From: Planctellipticum variicoloris
GTDB lineage: Bacteria > Planctomycetota > Planctomycetia > Planctomycetales > Planctomycetaceae
Length of the DNA stretch: 64,000 nucleotides
Direction of reading: 5' to 3'
Assembly (NCBI RefSeq): GCF_030622045.1
Contig: NZ_CP130886.1
Location: 6,518,001-6,582,000, forward strand
Shown: positions 16,841-26,138 of the stretch, piece after piece
How the letters are laid out: each line of letters begins with the position of its first letter
How positions within the stretch are numbered: position 1 is the first letter of the stretch
Translations under genes and position numbers: made by a program
The notes under the pieces: model-generated
What the model saw: the letters and a program-made list of their open reading frames with translations, nothing else
Databases searched by the model: none
What the model was told of the DNA's origin: nothing

Positions 16841-17812
16841 TCAGGGCTGGTGTGTTGAGCCTGGATCTTGCCGCCCGACGCGGTAGAAGTCGATGGTTTT
16901 CCGAATTCCCTCCGCCAGCGGCGTGACTCGCCAGTCCGGGAAGAGCTGCGTGAAGTAGTGCGGGTGGGGCGGGATGTTTGACGGAATCAGCGGCCCGTCG
17001 ACGCTGAGGCGACCGGCGGCGCCGGGAATGACCGCGTCAATCTCCCGCACGAAGTCTTCGGTCGTCGCAGGGTTTCCCGGCAGGTCGACGACATGGGCTC
17101 CCCGCGGCGTCTCCAGAGCGGCCTGCACGAACGCGCGGGCGACGTCTTCGACATAGTCGTAGCTCACGACTCCGGTGTAACCGATCGTGTAGCGTTCCCC
17201 CAGGGCGGCGGCTTTCGCCGCGAGCGAGGGACCGGCGGTCAGACCGGCGTCGCGCTCGGGGCCGTAGACGACGTGCGGGCGGACGCCGACCGATGCGATG
17301 CCGAAATGCCGCCAGTACTGCTCGGCGATCAGATCGACGGCGAGCTTGAAAGCGCCGTAAAAGGTCGGCGGGCGGTCCTGCGCCGCGTCATCGGCCTGCG
17401 GGCCGTCATCCTCTTCGGGACCATAGACCGCATACGAACTGGCATAGGAGAGTCCCTGAATCGGGAGTCCGGCCGTTCGAATCAACTCGAACAGGGCGAC
17501 GCTTCCCAGCACATTGACCTTGCAGCCGGCCCAGGGATCCTGCTGGCAGGCGGGAGTCAGCAGGGCTGCCAGGTGAATCAGGTGCTGCACGTCGTGCTGC
17601 TGGCAGGTCTGGCGGAGACGTTCCGTCTCCAGGAGGTCTCCCTCGACAAAAATCACTCGGGCGGCGTCGGAACCGAGGACCTGGCTCCAGCGGCGGGCGT
17701 TGGGCCGGACGTCATACACGACCGGCGTCATCCCCTGCTGGAGCAGTTCCCGCAGGACCCAGGTTCCGATGAAGCCGCTGCCGCCGGTGACCAGTGCGGT
17801 GGATCGACTCAT
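16841..17812 (-). CDS. NAD-dependent epimerase/dehydratase (extended SDR)
   Basis: 323 residues. The Rossmann motif TGGSGFIG (9-16), the SYASSYAVYG serine region and the catalytic YGAFK (YxxxK intact) identify an extended SDR of the NAD-sugar epimerase type. The substrate could be a free sugar, a sugar acid or its lactone; nothing in the sequence decides between them. The start overlaps the stop of the upstream dehydrogenase by 4 bases (ATGA), so the two are translationally coupled. Confidence 0.92.
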   Translation of the reverse strand: MSRSTALVTGGSGFIGTWVLRELLQQGMTPVVYDVRPNARRWSQVLGSDAARVIFVEGDLLETERLRQTCQQHDVQHLIHLAALLTPACQQDPWAGCKVNVLGSVALFELIRTAGLPIQGLSYASSYAVYGPEEDDGPQADDAAQDRPPTFYGAFKLAVDLIAEQYWRHFGIASVGVRPHVVYGPERDAGLTAGPSLAAKAAALGERYTIGYTGVVSYDYVEDVARAFVQAALETPRGAHVVDLPGNPATTEDFVREIDAVIPGAAGRLSVDGPLIPSNIPPHPHYFTQLFPDWRVTPLAEGIRKTIDFYRVGRQDPGSTHQP

Positions 17813-18783
17813 GACTTCCGCCCCGGCGTGACGCCATTGACGATGTTGGGCAGATCTTCACCGCGAAGAGCGGCCAGGGCCAGTTTCGCGGCGGTTTCTC
17901 GAAGTTTGCGGACGGCGGGAACGCTGACGGAGGCGATGTGCGACGCCACGATGACGTTGGGCAGCTTGAGGATCGGGTGGTCGGCGGGGATCGGTTCGGG
18001 GGCGAATACGTCCAAAGCGGCGGCAGCCACCTTCCCCTGCTGCAGCGCCGCCGTCAGAGCGTCTGAATCGACCAGATCGCCGCGCGCCAGGTTGATCAGC
18101 ACCACGCCGGGCTTCATGTGTTCCAGCGTGACCCGGTTGATCATCCCGCGGGTCTGGGGCGTCGACGGGCAATGCAGCGAAACGATATCGGACTCAGTCA
18201 ACAGCGCCGTCCGATCGGTCGGGATGCAGCCGGCGGCTTCGATGTCTGCGGGCGGAGTCACGGGATCGTGGACCAGCACCCGGCACTTGAACGCCTTCAG
18301 CCGGTCGGCGACTTCGCGACCGATGCGTCCGAAGCCGATCAGGCCGACGGTGACGTGATTCAGCGCCTTCAGGCTGTCGAGCGGGGTGGCCAGGCCCCAC
18401 TTTCCGTCGCGGACGTGCAGGCAGTTCGGTACGACCTGGCGGGTCGTCGCCAGGATGAAGGCGAGGGTGTGGTCGGCGACTTCGTCGATGCAGTAGTCGG
18501 GGACGTTGCAGACCGGGATGCCGCATTCGCGGGCCGCTTCGAGGTCGACGTTGTCGACGCCGATACCATAGCGGACGATGACTTTTGCGCGGGTCATGGC
18601 CTGAATGACTTCGCGACGGAGGGGTGCGAACTGGGTGATGACGGCGTCGGCGTCGGCGACCAGCGGGATCAGCGTTTCGGGGGTCTTGCACTGACCGCTG
18701 AGCAGCGAGGCGCCGGCGGGTTTGAGAATTGCCTCTTCGAGTTCCAGCGACGGAAACGAGAAATCCGTGACGGCGACTTTCAT
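17809..18783 (-). CDS. D-2-hydroxyacid dehydrogenase (phosphoglycerate-dehydrogenase-like)
   Basis: 324 residues. The catalytic-domain pattern (YGIGVDNVDLEAARECGIPVCNVPDY) leads into the NAD-binding domain (VGLIGFGRIGREVADRLKAF, GxGxxG), with NLARGDLVDSDAL and the late LPNVIVASHIAS carrying the active-site His. The C-terminal ACT domain of full SerA is absent, so a role in serine synthesis is unlikely; it more probably reduces or oxidises a 2-keto/hydroxy acid of the pathway. ATG 18783 is preferred, since the further 28 in-frame codons upstream do not look coding. First gene of the cluster next to the divergent regulator. Confidence 0.92.
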   Translation of the reverse strand: MKVAVTDFSFPSLELEEAILKPAGASLLSGQCKTPETLIPLVADADAVITQFAPLRREVIQAMTRAKVIVRYGIGVDNVDLEAARECGIPVCNVPDYCIDEVADHTLAFILATTRQVVPNCLHVRDGKWGLATPLDSLKALNHVTVGLIGFGRIGREVADRLKAFKCRVLVHDPVTPPADIEAAGCIPTDRTALLTESDIVSLHCPSTPQTRGMINRVTLEHMKPGVVLINLARGDLVDSDALTAALQQGKVAAAALDVFAPEPIPADHPILKLPNVIVASHIASVSVPAVRKLRETAAKLALAALRGEDLPNIVNGVTPGRKS

Positions 18784-18990
18784 GGCGGGTTCCAGGTGCA
18801 GTTCGGAAGCGGGTTCAGCCGGTCGGCTGAGATTCGAGAGTGCGAATGTGACGTTGATATGAGACACTCCGTCTTCGCGGCGCCGGGGAAGGTGCAGTGA
18901 CTAATGACGGAGGAAATCTTGTCGAAGATCAGATTGTCAGATAATCTATCCCGGTCGGAGACCGCACGCAACCTGCCCAAAAGGGAGAAC
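18784..18990. promoter_or_regulatory. Divergent control region with candidate operator and promoter
   Basis: The region lies between the first gene of the catabolic cluster (-) and the GntR regulator (+). The imperfect palindrome AGATTGTCAGATAATCT (18931-18947; 5-bp arms AGATT/AATCT, 7-base spacer) is a plausible regulator-binding site. It overlaps a weak sigma70-like pair for the regulator: TTGTCG (18919-18924) and GATAAT (18940-18945), spacing 15. The DNA is clearly more AT-rich than its surroundings. Binding is inference. Confidence 0.4.
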
Positions 18991-19689
18991 ATGCTGGAGA
19001 CCATCGGCCGTCCGAAGCTTCGCGACGTCGTGGCGGAACGCCTCAAGTCGTACATCGTGACGGAGAACCTCCGCGCCGGAGACAAGCTGCCGACGGAGAC
19101 CGAGCTCGCCGCCCAGTTCGGCGTCAGTCGGCTCAGTCTTCGCGAAGCGACGAAAGCGCTGGAGTTTCTGGGGATCGTGGAAGCGCGGCCGGGTCGGGGC
19201 CTGACGGTCGGGGCCGTGAATATGGAACGGGTCACTGAATACCTCGGGTTTCATCCCGCGCTCCATTCGATCGCCCCGGAGGAGCTGATCGACACCCGCG
19301 TCCTGATTGAAACGGGAGTGCTGCCGCACGTCGCCCGGCGGATGCAGGCCTCTCCCGCGATCTTCGAACGCCTGGCCGGAATCAACGACGAGCTCCGCCG
19401 GACGCGGAGCCTTCAGCGCTGGCTGGAGCTCGACATCGCCTTCCATCGCGGCCTGATCGAAGCCAGCGGACTGTCCCCCCTGCTGGCCTTCGGAGACCTG
19501 CTGGCGATCTTCTTTCAGCGATTCCGCGAAAGCGTCAAAAAGGCCGAATGGAAAATAGGCCTCGACGGCCATCAGTTGATCATCGAGTCGCTGCGGGACG
19601 GCGATATTGAACGGGCCTCCGCCGAACTGCGACACCACATCGAGAGTCACCGCGATCGACTCGGAGAGAGTTCATGCACCACCGATTGA
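18991..19689 (+). CDS. FadR-subfamily GntR transcriptional regulator
   Basis: 232 residues. The N-terminal winged helix-turn-helix (LRDVVAERLKSYIVTENLRAGDKLPTETELAAQFGVSRLSLREA, then LGIVEARPGRGLTV) is followed by the all-helical FCD ligand domain, with its metal/ligand residues D and H in ELDIAFHRGLIEASG and a late His pair (LRHHIESHRDRL). I place the start at ATG 18991, after AAAAGGGAG. The in-frame ATG at 18904 would add 29 codons rich in rare triplets and covering the likely promoter. Such regulators usually repress a neighbouring catabolic operon until a sugar acid or related ligand binds, which fits the divergent cluster ending at 18783. The end overlaps the next gene by 16 bases. Confidence 0.92.
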   Translation: MLETIGRPKLRDVVAERLKSYIVTENLRAGDKLPTETELAAQFGVSRLSLREATKALEFLGIVEARPGRGLTVGAVNMERVTEYLGFHPALHSIAPEELIDTRVLIETGVLPHVARRMQASPAIFERLAGINDELRRTRSLQRWLELDIAFHRGLIEASGLSPLLAFGDLLAIFFQRFRESVKKAEWKIGLDGHQLIIESLRDGDIERASAELRHHIESHRDRLGESSCTTD

Positions 19690-22600
19690 GCACCTGGGCT
19701 GCCGTTCTGCTGTTGAATTGCGCTTCGCTGGCGGCCGCCGAGCCCGCGGCCTTCACGAAGCTCGGCGTCGAGTACGACCAGGCGGCGCTCCCGCTGCTGA
19801 AACACTACTGCCTGGGCTGCCATTCGACGGAAGATCAGGAGGGGGAGCTCGACCTCGAACGCTTCGCCCGCTTGAGCGACGTCCGCAAGTCGCCGCGCGT
19901 CTGGCAGAAGGTGGTCGAGCAACTCGTCACGGGAGAGATGCCTCCCAAGGACAGCCCCCAGCTCAGCGCCGAGCAGAAACAACAACTGCTGAAGTGGACC
20001 CGCTCCTATCTCGACGCCGAAGCCCACGCCAACGCCGGCGATCCCGGCCCCGTCGTCCTCCGGCGGCTCAGCAACGTCGAATACAACAACACGATCCGCG
20101 ACCTGACCGGCGTCGACCTGCAGCCGGCCCGCGAGTTCCCGGCGGACAGCGCCGCCGGCGAAGGCTTTACGAACGTCGGCGAAGCCCTGGTCATGTCCCC
20201 CGCGATGCTCGACAAGTACTTCGCCGCCGCCCGACAGATCGCCACACATGCGGTGCTCCTGCCGGACGGCTTTCGCTTCTCTCCCAAGGCAACGCCGCGG
20301 GACTGGAGCGACGCACTCATCGCAGACATCCAGCAGCTCTACCGTCAGCACTCCAGCGCCGAAGGGGCCCGCGCGGTCCATCTGCACGGCCTCGTCTGGG
20401 AAGCCGACACCGGCGGACGAATTCCCCTCGAAGCTTACCTGAAGCCGCTGGTCGCCGATCGCGATGCGCTGATCGCCGGCCGGAAGACCGTTTCGGCGAT
20501 CGCCGACGAGACTCAGCTCAGCCCGAAGTATTTGGGCCTCCTCTGGAATCTCCTGCAGAGCCGCGAGCCTTCTCCGCTCCTGGACGCGCTGCGCGACCGC
20601 TGGCGCTCGGCAAAGCCGGAGGACGTTTCCGCACTGGCCACGGAAATTCGCCAGTGGCAGGCTGCCCTGACGAAGTTCAACAGCGTCGCCCACTTCAAAC
20701 AGTGGCTCGAACCGGTCAATCCGGTGGCCGAGTCGCAGACATTCCGGATCAAACTGTCTCCTGCGCCCGAGGCGAAAGAGGTGGTCCTGTCTCTCGCCGC
20801 CGGATCCGCGGGAGAAGGTTCGCCCGATGACCGGGTCGAATGGCAGGAGCCGCGCCTCGAAGCGCCCGGCCGCCCCGCGATTCTGCTGAAAGACATTCGA
20901 GCCGGTCTTCGGCAGCTCGCTGCGAAGCGGGATCTGCTCAACGTGTCGGCCGATTATCTGGCCGCAGTCGACGCCGCCCGGCAGAGTCCGACTCCGCTCG
21001 CCGCGGCCACGCTCGCCGAGCAGCGGAAGCTCGATCCGCAGTTGCTGACCGCCTGGTTCGACTACCTGGGCGTCGCCGGCACGCCGACTCTGAAAGTCGA
21101 AACGCTCTTCACGGAGAAGCAGGAAAAGAGCGGCGACTACGATTTCGTGAAGTCCCTGGGACCGGCTGCGACGCCGATCATCTCGGCGAACTCGTCGGAC
21201 CAGCAGGTCCGCGTGCCGGGGATCATGAAGCCGCACAGCGTCGCAGTCCATCCCTCGCCGACGGAGAACGTCGCCGTCGGCTGGCGCAGTCCGATCGCGG
21301 GCCGCATCCGGATCGAGACGGTCGTCGCCCATGCCCATCCCGAGTGCGGCAACGGCGTCGCCTGGGCGATCGAACGACGACGGGGCAGCGAGCGCCGTCG
21401 CCTGGCCGGCGGAGAGATCGAACGGTCTCAGGCGGCGACGATTCCTCCGATCGATTCGGTGACTGTCCAGGCGGGCGACCTGATCTCGCTGCTGGTCGGT
21501 CCGCGCGGCACGGATCATACGTGCGACCTGACCGAAGCCAACCTCACGCTGACGGAACTCGAAGGGGACAAGCGGCAGTGGTCGCTCTGGAAAGACGTCT
21601 CCAGCGATCTCCTCGCCGCCAATCCGCACGCCGATTCGCTCGGCAACCGCGAGGTCTGGTACTTCTATCACGAGCCGATCACCGCGGCGGCCAGCGCTGC
21701 ATTTGCGGGGCTCCCTGCCGGGTCATTGCTCGACCGCTGGCGCGACGAGGCGGATGCCGGCGAACGGATGAAGTTGGCCGGTCAGGTGCAGGAGTTGATC
21801 AAGAATGGACCGCCGGCAGCGGCCGATCATCCCGATGCCGTTCTGCATCGCCAGTTGACGGCTTTGAGCGGCCCGTTGCTGGGCGCGCTCGACTTCGGCC
21901 AGCTTGCCACTGCGACGGGCCAGGCGCGTTCCGCTCCTTCGACTTATGGAATTGAACCCGGGCTGTTCGGTCGGCATCCGTCGGGGAAGGTACTCCCCGC
22001 TGGCAGCTTTGTGACCGAAGCCCCGTCCGTGGTCGAGATCCGGCTGCCGGCCGATCTGGTCGGCGGACGCGAGTTCGTGGTCACGGCGGCGGTCGATCGA
22101 CACGCCGGTCCGCAGGCGGCCGTCCAGGCGCAGGTGCTGGTCGATCAACCGCCGGCTGCCGCCCGGATGCTCGCCGGCAGTCCCGTGCTGGTCCGCAAGG
22201 GGAGTCCGGCGGAAGCCCGAATCGTGCAGAGCTTTGAGGACTTCCGCAGAATTTTCCCCGCGGCCCTCTGCTACGGTCAGATCGTCCCCGTCGACGAAGT
22301 GGTCACGGTGGTCCTGTTTCACCGCGAAGACGAGCCGCTGATGCGACTGATGCTCGACGACGCAGAGCAGCGCCGCCTGGACCGCCTCTGGGATGAGCTC
22401 CGGTTCGTCAGCCAGGACGCGTTGAAGGTTGAAGAGGCCTACGTGCAGTTCATGGAGTACGTCACCCAGGATGGCGACGTGCGGATTTTCGAGCCGCTCC
22501 GCAAGCCGATCAAGGACCGGGCCGATGCGTTCCGCGCGCGGCTGCTGGCTGCGGAAGCGCAGCAGATCGATGCACTGGTCGACTTCGCCGACCGCGCTTA

Positions 22601-23828
22601 CCGACGGCCCCTCTCTGCCGACGAACAGTCCGGCCTGCGGCAGCTTTACGGCCAGTTGCGGAAACAGGATCTCGATCACGAGGCCGCCTTCCGGCTGACG
22701 CTGGCCCGGATTCTGGTTGCTCCGTCGTTCCTCTACCGGAGCGAACCCCCGGCGGGGAGTGCGGAGCCCAAGCCGGTTTCCGACTGGGAGCTCGCGAGCC
22801 GGCTGAGCTACTTCCTCTGGTCGACCATGCCCGATGCCGAGCTGCGCCAGCTTGCGGCGGCCGGGAAGCTGCACGAGCCCGAAGTTCTCAAGTCCCAGGC
22901 CCGGCGGATGCTGCAGGATCCGAAGGCCCGCGCGCTGGCGACGGAGTTCGGCTGCCAGTGGATCGACATCCGGGGTTTCGATACCCACAACGAAAAGAGC
23001 GAGCAGGTCTTCCCGGAGTTCGCGGCGCTCCGCGGCCCGATGTATGAGGAATCGGTCCGCTTCTTCATGGATCTGTTCGCCCGCGACGGTTCCATTCTGG
23101 ATGTCGTGAACGCCGATCATACGTTTGTGAATGACGCGCTGGCGAAGTTCTACGAACTGCCTGGCATTGAAGGACCGGAATTCCGCCGAGTTGACGGGGT
23201 GCAGGCCCATCATCGGGGGGGCGTGCTCGGCATGGCGACGCTGCTGGCCAAGCAGTCGGGCGCGTCGCGGACCAGCCCGATCCTCCGGGGCAACTGGCTG
23301 ATCGAGACGTTCCTTGGCGAAAAACTTCCCAAACCGCCGAAGAATGTGCCGCTGCTCCCGGAAAGCGAGCTCGGGACCGATGGCCTGACGGTTCGTCAGA
23401 TCACCGAAGCCCACAGCAGCATCGAGTCCTGCGCCAAGTGCCATCGCAAGATCGACCCGTTCGGCTTCGCTCTGGAGGGCTTCGACGCCATCGGTCGCCG
23501 TCGTACGAAGGATCTCGCCGGACGCGCGATTGAGACGCAGGTCGAGACTCCAGACGGGGTGAAGTTTGGCGACATCGAGGGCTTGCGGGCGTACATCCTG
23601 ACGCATCGCCGGGATGATTTCCTGCACCACTTCAGCCGCAAACTGCTGGGCTACGCCCTCGGCCGGGGAGTACAATTGAGCGATGAACCGCTGCTGCAGG
23701 AGATGCAGCGGAAGCTGCAGGAGAACGACTACCGGTTCTCGGCGGCGCTGGACGCCATTCTGGACAGCCGGCAGTTCCGGCAGACGCGGGGGATCGAGAC
23801 CCCGCTGGAAGAAGTCGGCGCCCGCTGA
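19674..23828 (+). CDS. Giant multidomain cytochrome of the DUF1587/1595/1592/1588/1585 type
   Basis: 1384 residues, about 600 longer than the homologue at 4200-6515. Sec signal (residues 1-22), c-heme motif CLGCH at 46-50, DUF1587 (RRLSNVEYNNTIRDLTGVDL) near 125-145, then a long region (about 230-880) of unknown type, a DUF1595-like FADRAYRRPLSADE, DUF1592 (LASRLSYFLWSTMPDAELR), DUF1588 (GVLGMATLLAKQSGASRTSP) and DUF1585 with a second heme site CAKCH. Predicted periplasmic electron-transfer or oxidative enzyme; activity unknown. Translation may be coupled to the GntR gene, since its start lies within the last 16 bases of that gene. The following DUF1552 gene completes the pair. Confidence 0.92.
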   Translation: MHHRLSTWAAVLLLNCASLAAAEPAAFTKLGVEYDQAALPLLKHYCLGCHSTEDQEGELDLERFARLSDVRKSPRVWQKVVEQLVTGEMPPKDSPQLSAEQKQQLLKWTRSYLDAEAHANAGDPGPVVLRRLSNVEYNNTIRDLTGVDLQPAREFPADSAAGEGFTNVGEALVMSPAMLDKYFAAARQIATHAVLLPDGFRFSPKATPRDWSDALIADIQQLYRQHSSAEGARAVHLHGLVWEADTGGRIPLEAYLKPLVADRDALIAGRKTVSAIADETQLSPKYLGLLWNLLQSREPSPLLDALRDRWRSAKPEDVSALATEIRQWQAALTKFNSVAHFKQWLEPVNPVAESQTFRIKLSPAPEAKEVVLSLAAGSAGEGSPDDRVEWQEPRLEAPGRPAILLKDIRAGLRQLAAKRDLLNVSADYLAAVDAARQSPTPLAAATLAEQRKLDPQLLTAWFDYLGVAGTPTLKVETLFTEKQEKSGDYDFVKSLGPAATPIISANSSDQQVRVPGIMKPHSVAVHPSPTENVAVGWRSPIAGRIRIETVVAHAHPECGNGVAWAIERRRGSERRRLAGGEIERSQAATIPPIDSVTVQAGDLISLLVGPRGTDHTCDLTEANLTLTELEGDKRQWSLWKDVSSDLLAANPHADSLGNREVWYFYHEPITAAASAAFAGLPAGSLLDRWRDEADAGERMKLAGQVQELIKNGPPAAADHPDAVLHRQLTALSGPLLGALDFGQLATATGQARSAPSTYGIEPGLFGRHPSGKVLPAGSFVTEAPSVVEIRLPADLVGGREFVVTAAVDRHAGPQAAVQAQVLVDQPPAAARMLAGSPVLVRKGSPAEARIVQSFEDFRRIFPAALCYGQIVPVDEVVTVVLFHREDEPLMRLMLDDAEQRRLDRLWDELRFVSQDALKVEEAYVQFMEYVTQDGDVRIFEPLRKPIKDRADAFRARLLAAEAQQIDALVDFADRAYRRPLSADEQSGLRQLYGQLRKQDLDHEAAFRLTLARILVAPSFLYRSEPPAGSAEPKPVSDWELASRLSYFLWSTMPDAELRQLAAAGKLHEPEVLKSQARRMLQDPKARALATEFGCQWIDIRGFDTHNEKSEQVFPEFAALRGPMYEESVRFFMDLFARDGSILDVVNADHTFVNDALAKFYELPGIEGPEFRRVDGVQAHHRGGVLGMATLLAKQSGASRTSPILRGNWLIETFLGEKLPKPPKNVPLLPESELGTDGLTVRQITEAHSSIESCAKCHRKIDPFGFALEGFDAIGRRRTKDLAGRAIETQVETPDGVKFGDIEGLRAYILTHRRDDFLHHFSRKLLGYALGRGVQLSDEPLLQEMQRKLQENDYRFSAALDAILDSRQFRQTRGIETPLEEVGAR

Positions 23829-23892
23829 CCGATTTGAGATCCGACGCGACTTTGTCTGAAAACCTGAATCCTCACCTGCGTGGAGTGCTTCG

Positions 23893-25218
23893 ATGACTCG
23901 CCACCTTTCGCCGCTGACGATGCATCCCTTTGACCGCCGGACCTTCCTGCGGGGTCTGGGCGTGACGATGGCGCTCCCGTGGATGGAATCCCTCCGCGTC
24001 TGGGGGGATGAGTCCGTCGGCAAGGAGCCCTCCAGCCAGGCCCCCGTCCGCTTCGCCTGCTTCTTCTCCGGCAACGGTTTCCACAGCAAGGAGTGGTGGG
24101 CCAAGGGGGCTGGCAAGGACATGGAGCTGGGCAAAGTCCTCCAGCCGTTCGAGGGGACGAAGGAGAAACTCACCTTCATCCGCGGGCTTTACAATGAACA
24201 GGCCCTGAAGGGAAATATCCACAGTTCGCAGACCGGCAACCTGCTGTCCGGGGCTCCTCTCGCCGCGGGCGGCGCCATTCGCTCCGGCACCAGCATCGAC
24301 CAGGTGCTGGCCCAGCACATCGGCCATCAGACGAAGGTTCCCAGCCTCGTCCTCGGCTGCGAACACTCGATGGCGGCGGTTCACAAGAACTACTCGATGC
24401 TCTACAGCTCCCACATCTCGTGGAGCTCGCCGACGACGCCGACGCCCCTGGAACTCTACCCGGCCCTCGCCTTCGACCGGCTGTTCAAGGAAGACGATTC
24501 GCTGAACGACAAGAGCGTCCTCGACGCCGTCCTGGCCGAGGCGACCTCGCTGCGCGGCAAGATCAGCAGCGCGGACAAGGTGAAGCTCGACGAGTACCTC
24601 AACTCCGTTCGCGAAGTTGAGCAGCGGATTGAACGGGCCGGCAAGGAACGGCAGATCCAGGGCTGGCGGCCGACGCTCGCCGAGCCGAATATTCCCCGCC
24701 CCAAGGACGGCGTGCCGCAGGACATCGCCGAGCACATGCGGCTGATGTGCGACATTCTGGTGCTGGCCTTCCAGACCGACACCACGCGGTTCTGCACGTT
24801 GAAGCTCAACAACGACCACTCGTCGCTGCGGTTTCCGAACCTCAACGTCGACTACATGATCCACCACCTGCTGTCGCACACGGACGGCGACGACTGGCTG
24901 AAGGTCAACCGCTTTTTCGCGGAGCAGGTGGCCTACGTCGCCGCCCGGCTCGACGCCATCCAGGAAGGGGAACGGACGGCGCTCGACAATTCGATCCTGA
25001 TGTACTGTTCGAGCATGATGACCGGCCACCACGACGCGACGCAGTTGCCGCTGATCGTCGTGGGCCGGGGCGGCGGCAAGCTGGAATCGGGTCGGGTGCT
25101 GGATTACCTGGGCAAGCCGAACCGCAAGATGTGCAGCCTGTATTTGTCGCTGCTGGACAAGTTCGGCGTGCCGCTGAGCGAGTTCGGCGATTCGACGGAG
25201 CGGCTGGCGGAGGTGTAG
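23893..25218 (+). CDS. DUF1552 secreted protein (Tat signal), second copy
   Basis: 441 residues. Tat-type signal (DRRTFLRGLGVTMALPW). The body shows DUF1552 hallmarks: FACFFSGNGFHSKEWW, the GTSIDQVLAQHIG helix, LGCEHSMAAVHKNYSM, and a C-terminal part with MYCSSMMTGHHDATQLPLIVVG. It pairs with the large cytochrome upstream (64-base gap, same strand). Start ATG 23893 has GGAG 7 bases upstream; ATG 23920 is the alternative. It is diverged from the first copy at 2844-4163, so it is not a recent duplicate. Confidence 0.92.
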   Translation: MTRHLSPLTMHPFDRRTFLRGLGVTMALPWMESLRVWGDESVGKEPSSQAPVRFACFFSGNGFHSKEWWAKGAGKDMELGKVLQPFEGTKEKLTFIRGLYNEQALKGNIHSSQTGNLLSGAPLAAGGAIRSGTSIDQVLAQHIGHQTKVPSLVLGCEHSMAAVHKNYSMLYSSHISWSSPTTPTPLELYPALAFDRLFKEDDSLNDKSVLDAVLAEATSLRGKISSADKVKLDEYLNSVREVEQRIERAGKERQIQGWRPTLAEPNIPRPKDGVPQDIAEHMRLMCDILVLAFQTDTTRFCTLKLNNDHSSLRFPNLNVDYMIHHLLSHTDGDDWLKVNRFFAEQVAYVAARLDAIQEGERTALDNSILMYCSSMMTGHHDATQLPLIVVGRGGGKLESGRVLDYLGKPNRKMCSLYLSLLDKFGVPLSEFGDSTERLAEV

Positions 25219-25459
25219 GGTTGTGGAAACCTGCTGGCAGATCTTCAGCGGCACCCCGAAGTGGATGAGTTGCTTGCAGCAAGTCCTTGTAGCGTGAGGG
25301 GCTTGCGGCATTGGGCGTCGGCAGACTGCGCAGGATCGGGTACGGCGGAGTGGTGGGCCAAGGACCCCACTGAACGGGTGCAATTCGGCTTCGCACGGCC
25401 TACACTTGTTCGTTCGGGACCGGAGATTCCCGGCCTGCGGGAACACGAATGAGGCAATC

Positions 25460-26134
25460 ATGGCGACTCAATTCGAAATCGGCGACGAACAGCTTGCCGA
25501 TCTGAGACGAGTTTGTTTTCTCGGTCCGGATCTCCTCAGCGCCGTGGCGCAAGTGCTTGAAGGTCTTCGAACGCTACCGCTTCAGCCGGACCAGCTTCTT
25601 GTGCTGGTTCAAGGAGCACTGGGAGGAGATCGGTCAGACGCAGAAAGCGTCTGTCGGCAGTCGCTCGCTTTGAATGGGCTGATGCGACAGGCTAACCTCG
25701 CAATCGAAGATCTGGCTTCAGGGCTTGACAAGGCCATTGAAGCGTACGAAGAAGACGATCCCGAATTCATACGGTCCTGGCGAAATTCGCGGGAACCATT
25801 TTTGCGATTGGTTGGAGCCAAAGCTTGTCGATTGACTGCAAAGGCCATTGACCTCTCTTACGACTTCGCGAATCTCTTTCGACGCGGCAGAATCCTCGCC
25901 GACGTACGCCCTCTGTTCAATCAGACCAACGACGACATTGAAGGCGTCGTCATTTCCTACACGCTTCGGCTACGCTACGACAATGTTGCCGGCGACCACG
26001 ACTTGAGCCTTGCGATGGATCAGCGGGACGTGGAACAACTGAAGCAGGAGTGCGAGAAGGCATTGAAAAAGGGAGCCACGGCTAAAGGCAAAATGGCTGC
26101 CCTGAATCTTGCGGCATTCATAACCGGGGAGTGA
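25460..26134 (+). CDS. Conserved-looking hypothetical protein, gene 1 of a three-gene island
   Basis: 224 residues, soluble, no signal. The N-terminal half is helical (LADLRRVCFLGPDLLSAVAQVLEGL). The C-terminal half is a compact alpha/beta unit: FRRGRILADVRPLFN, then VVISYTLRLRYD, then LSLAMDQRDVEQLKQECEKALKKG. I recall this strand-strand-helix arrangement in small uncharacterised bacterial proteins, but cannot name the family. ATG 25460 has GAGG 5 bases upstream. Base composition and codon use are less GC-biased than the flanking cytochrome and DUF1552 genes. The next gene starts 4 bases after its stop. Confidence 0.8.
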   Translation: MATQFEIGDEQLADLRRVCFLGPDLLSAVAQVLEGLRTLPLQPDQLLVLVQGALGGDRSDAESVCRQSLALNGLMRQANLAIEDLASGLDKAIEAYEEDDPEFIRSWRNSREPFLRLVGAKACRLTAKAIDLSYDFANLFRRGRILADVRPLFNQTNDDIEGVVISYTLRLRYDNVAGDHDLSLAMDQRDVEQLKQECEKALKKGATAKGKMAALNLAAFITGE

Positions 26135-26138
26135 AACG

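Noticed and set aside
25162-25257. Inverted similarity (GTTCGGCGTGCCGCTGA and its near reverse complement downstream)
   Set aside because: Short and imperfect; likely chance in GC-rich DNA, and it does not form a terminator with a T-run.
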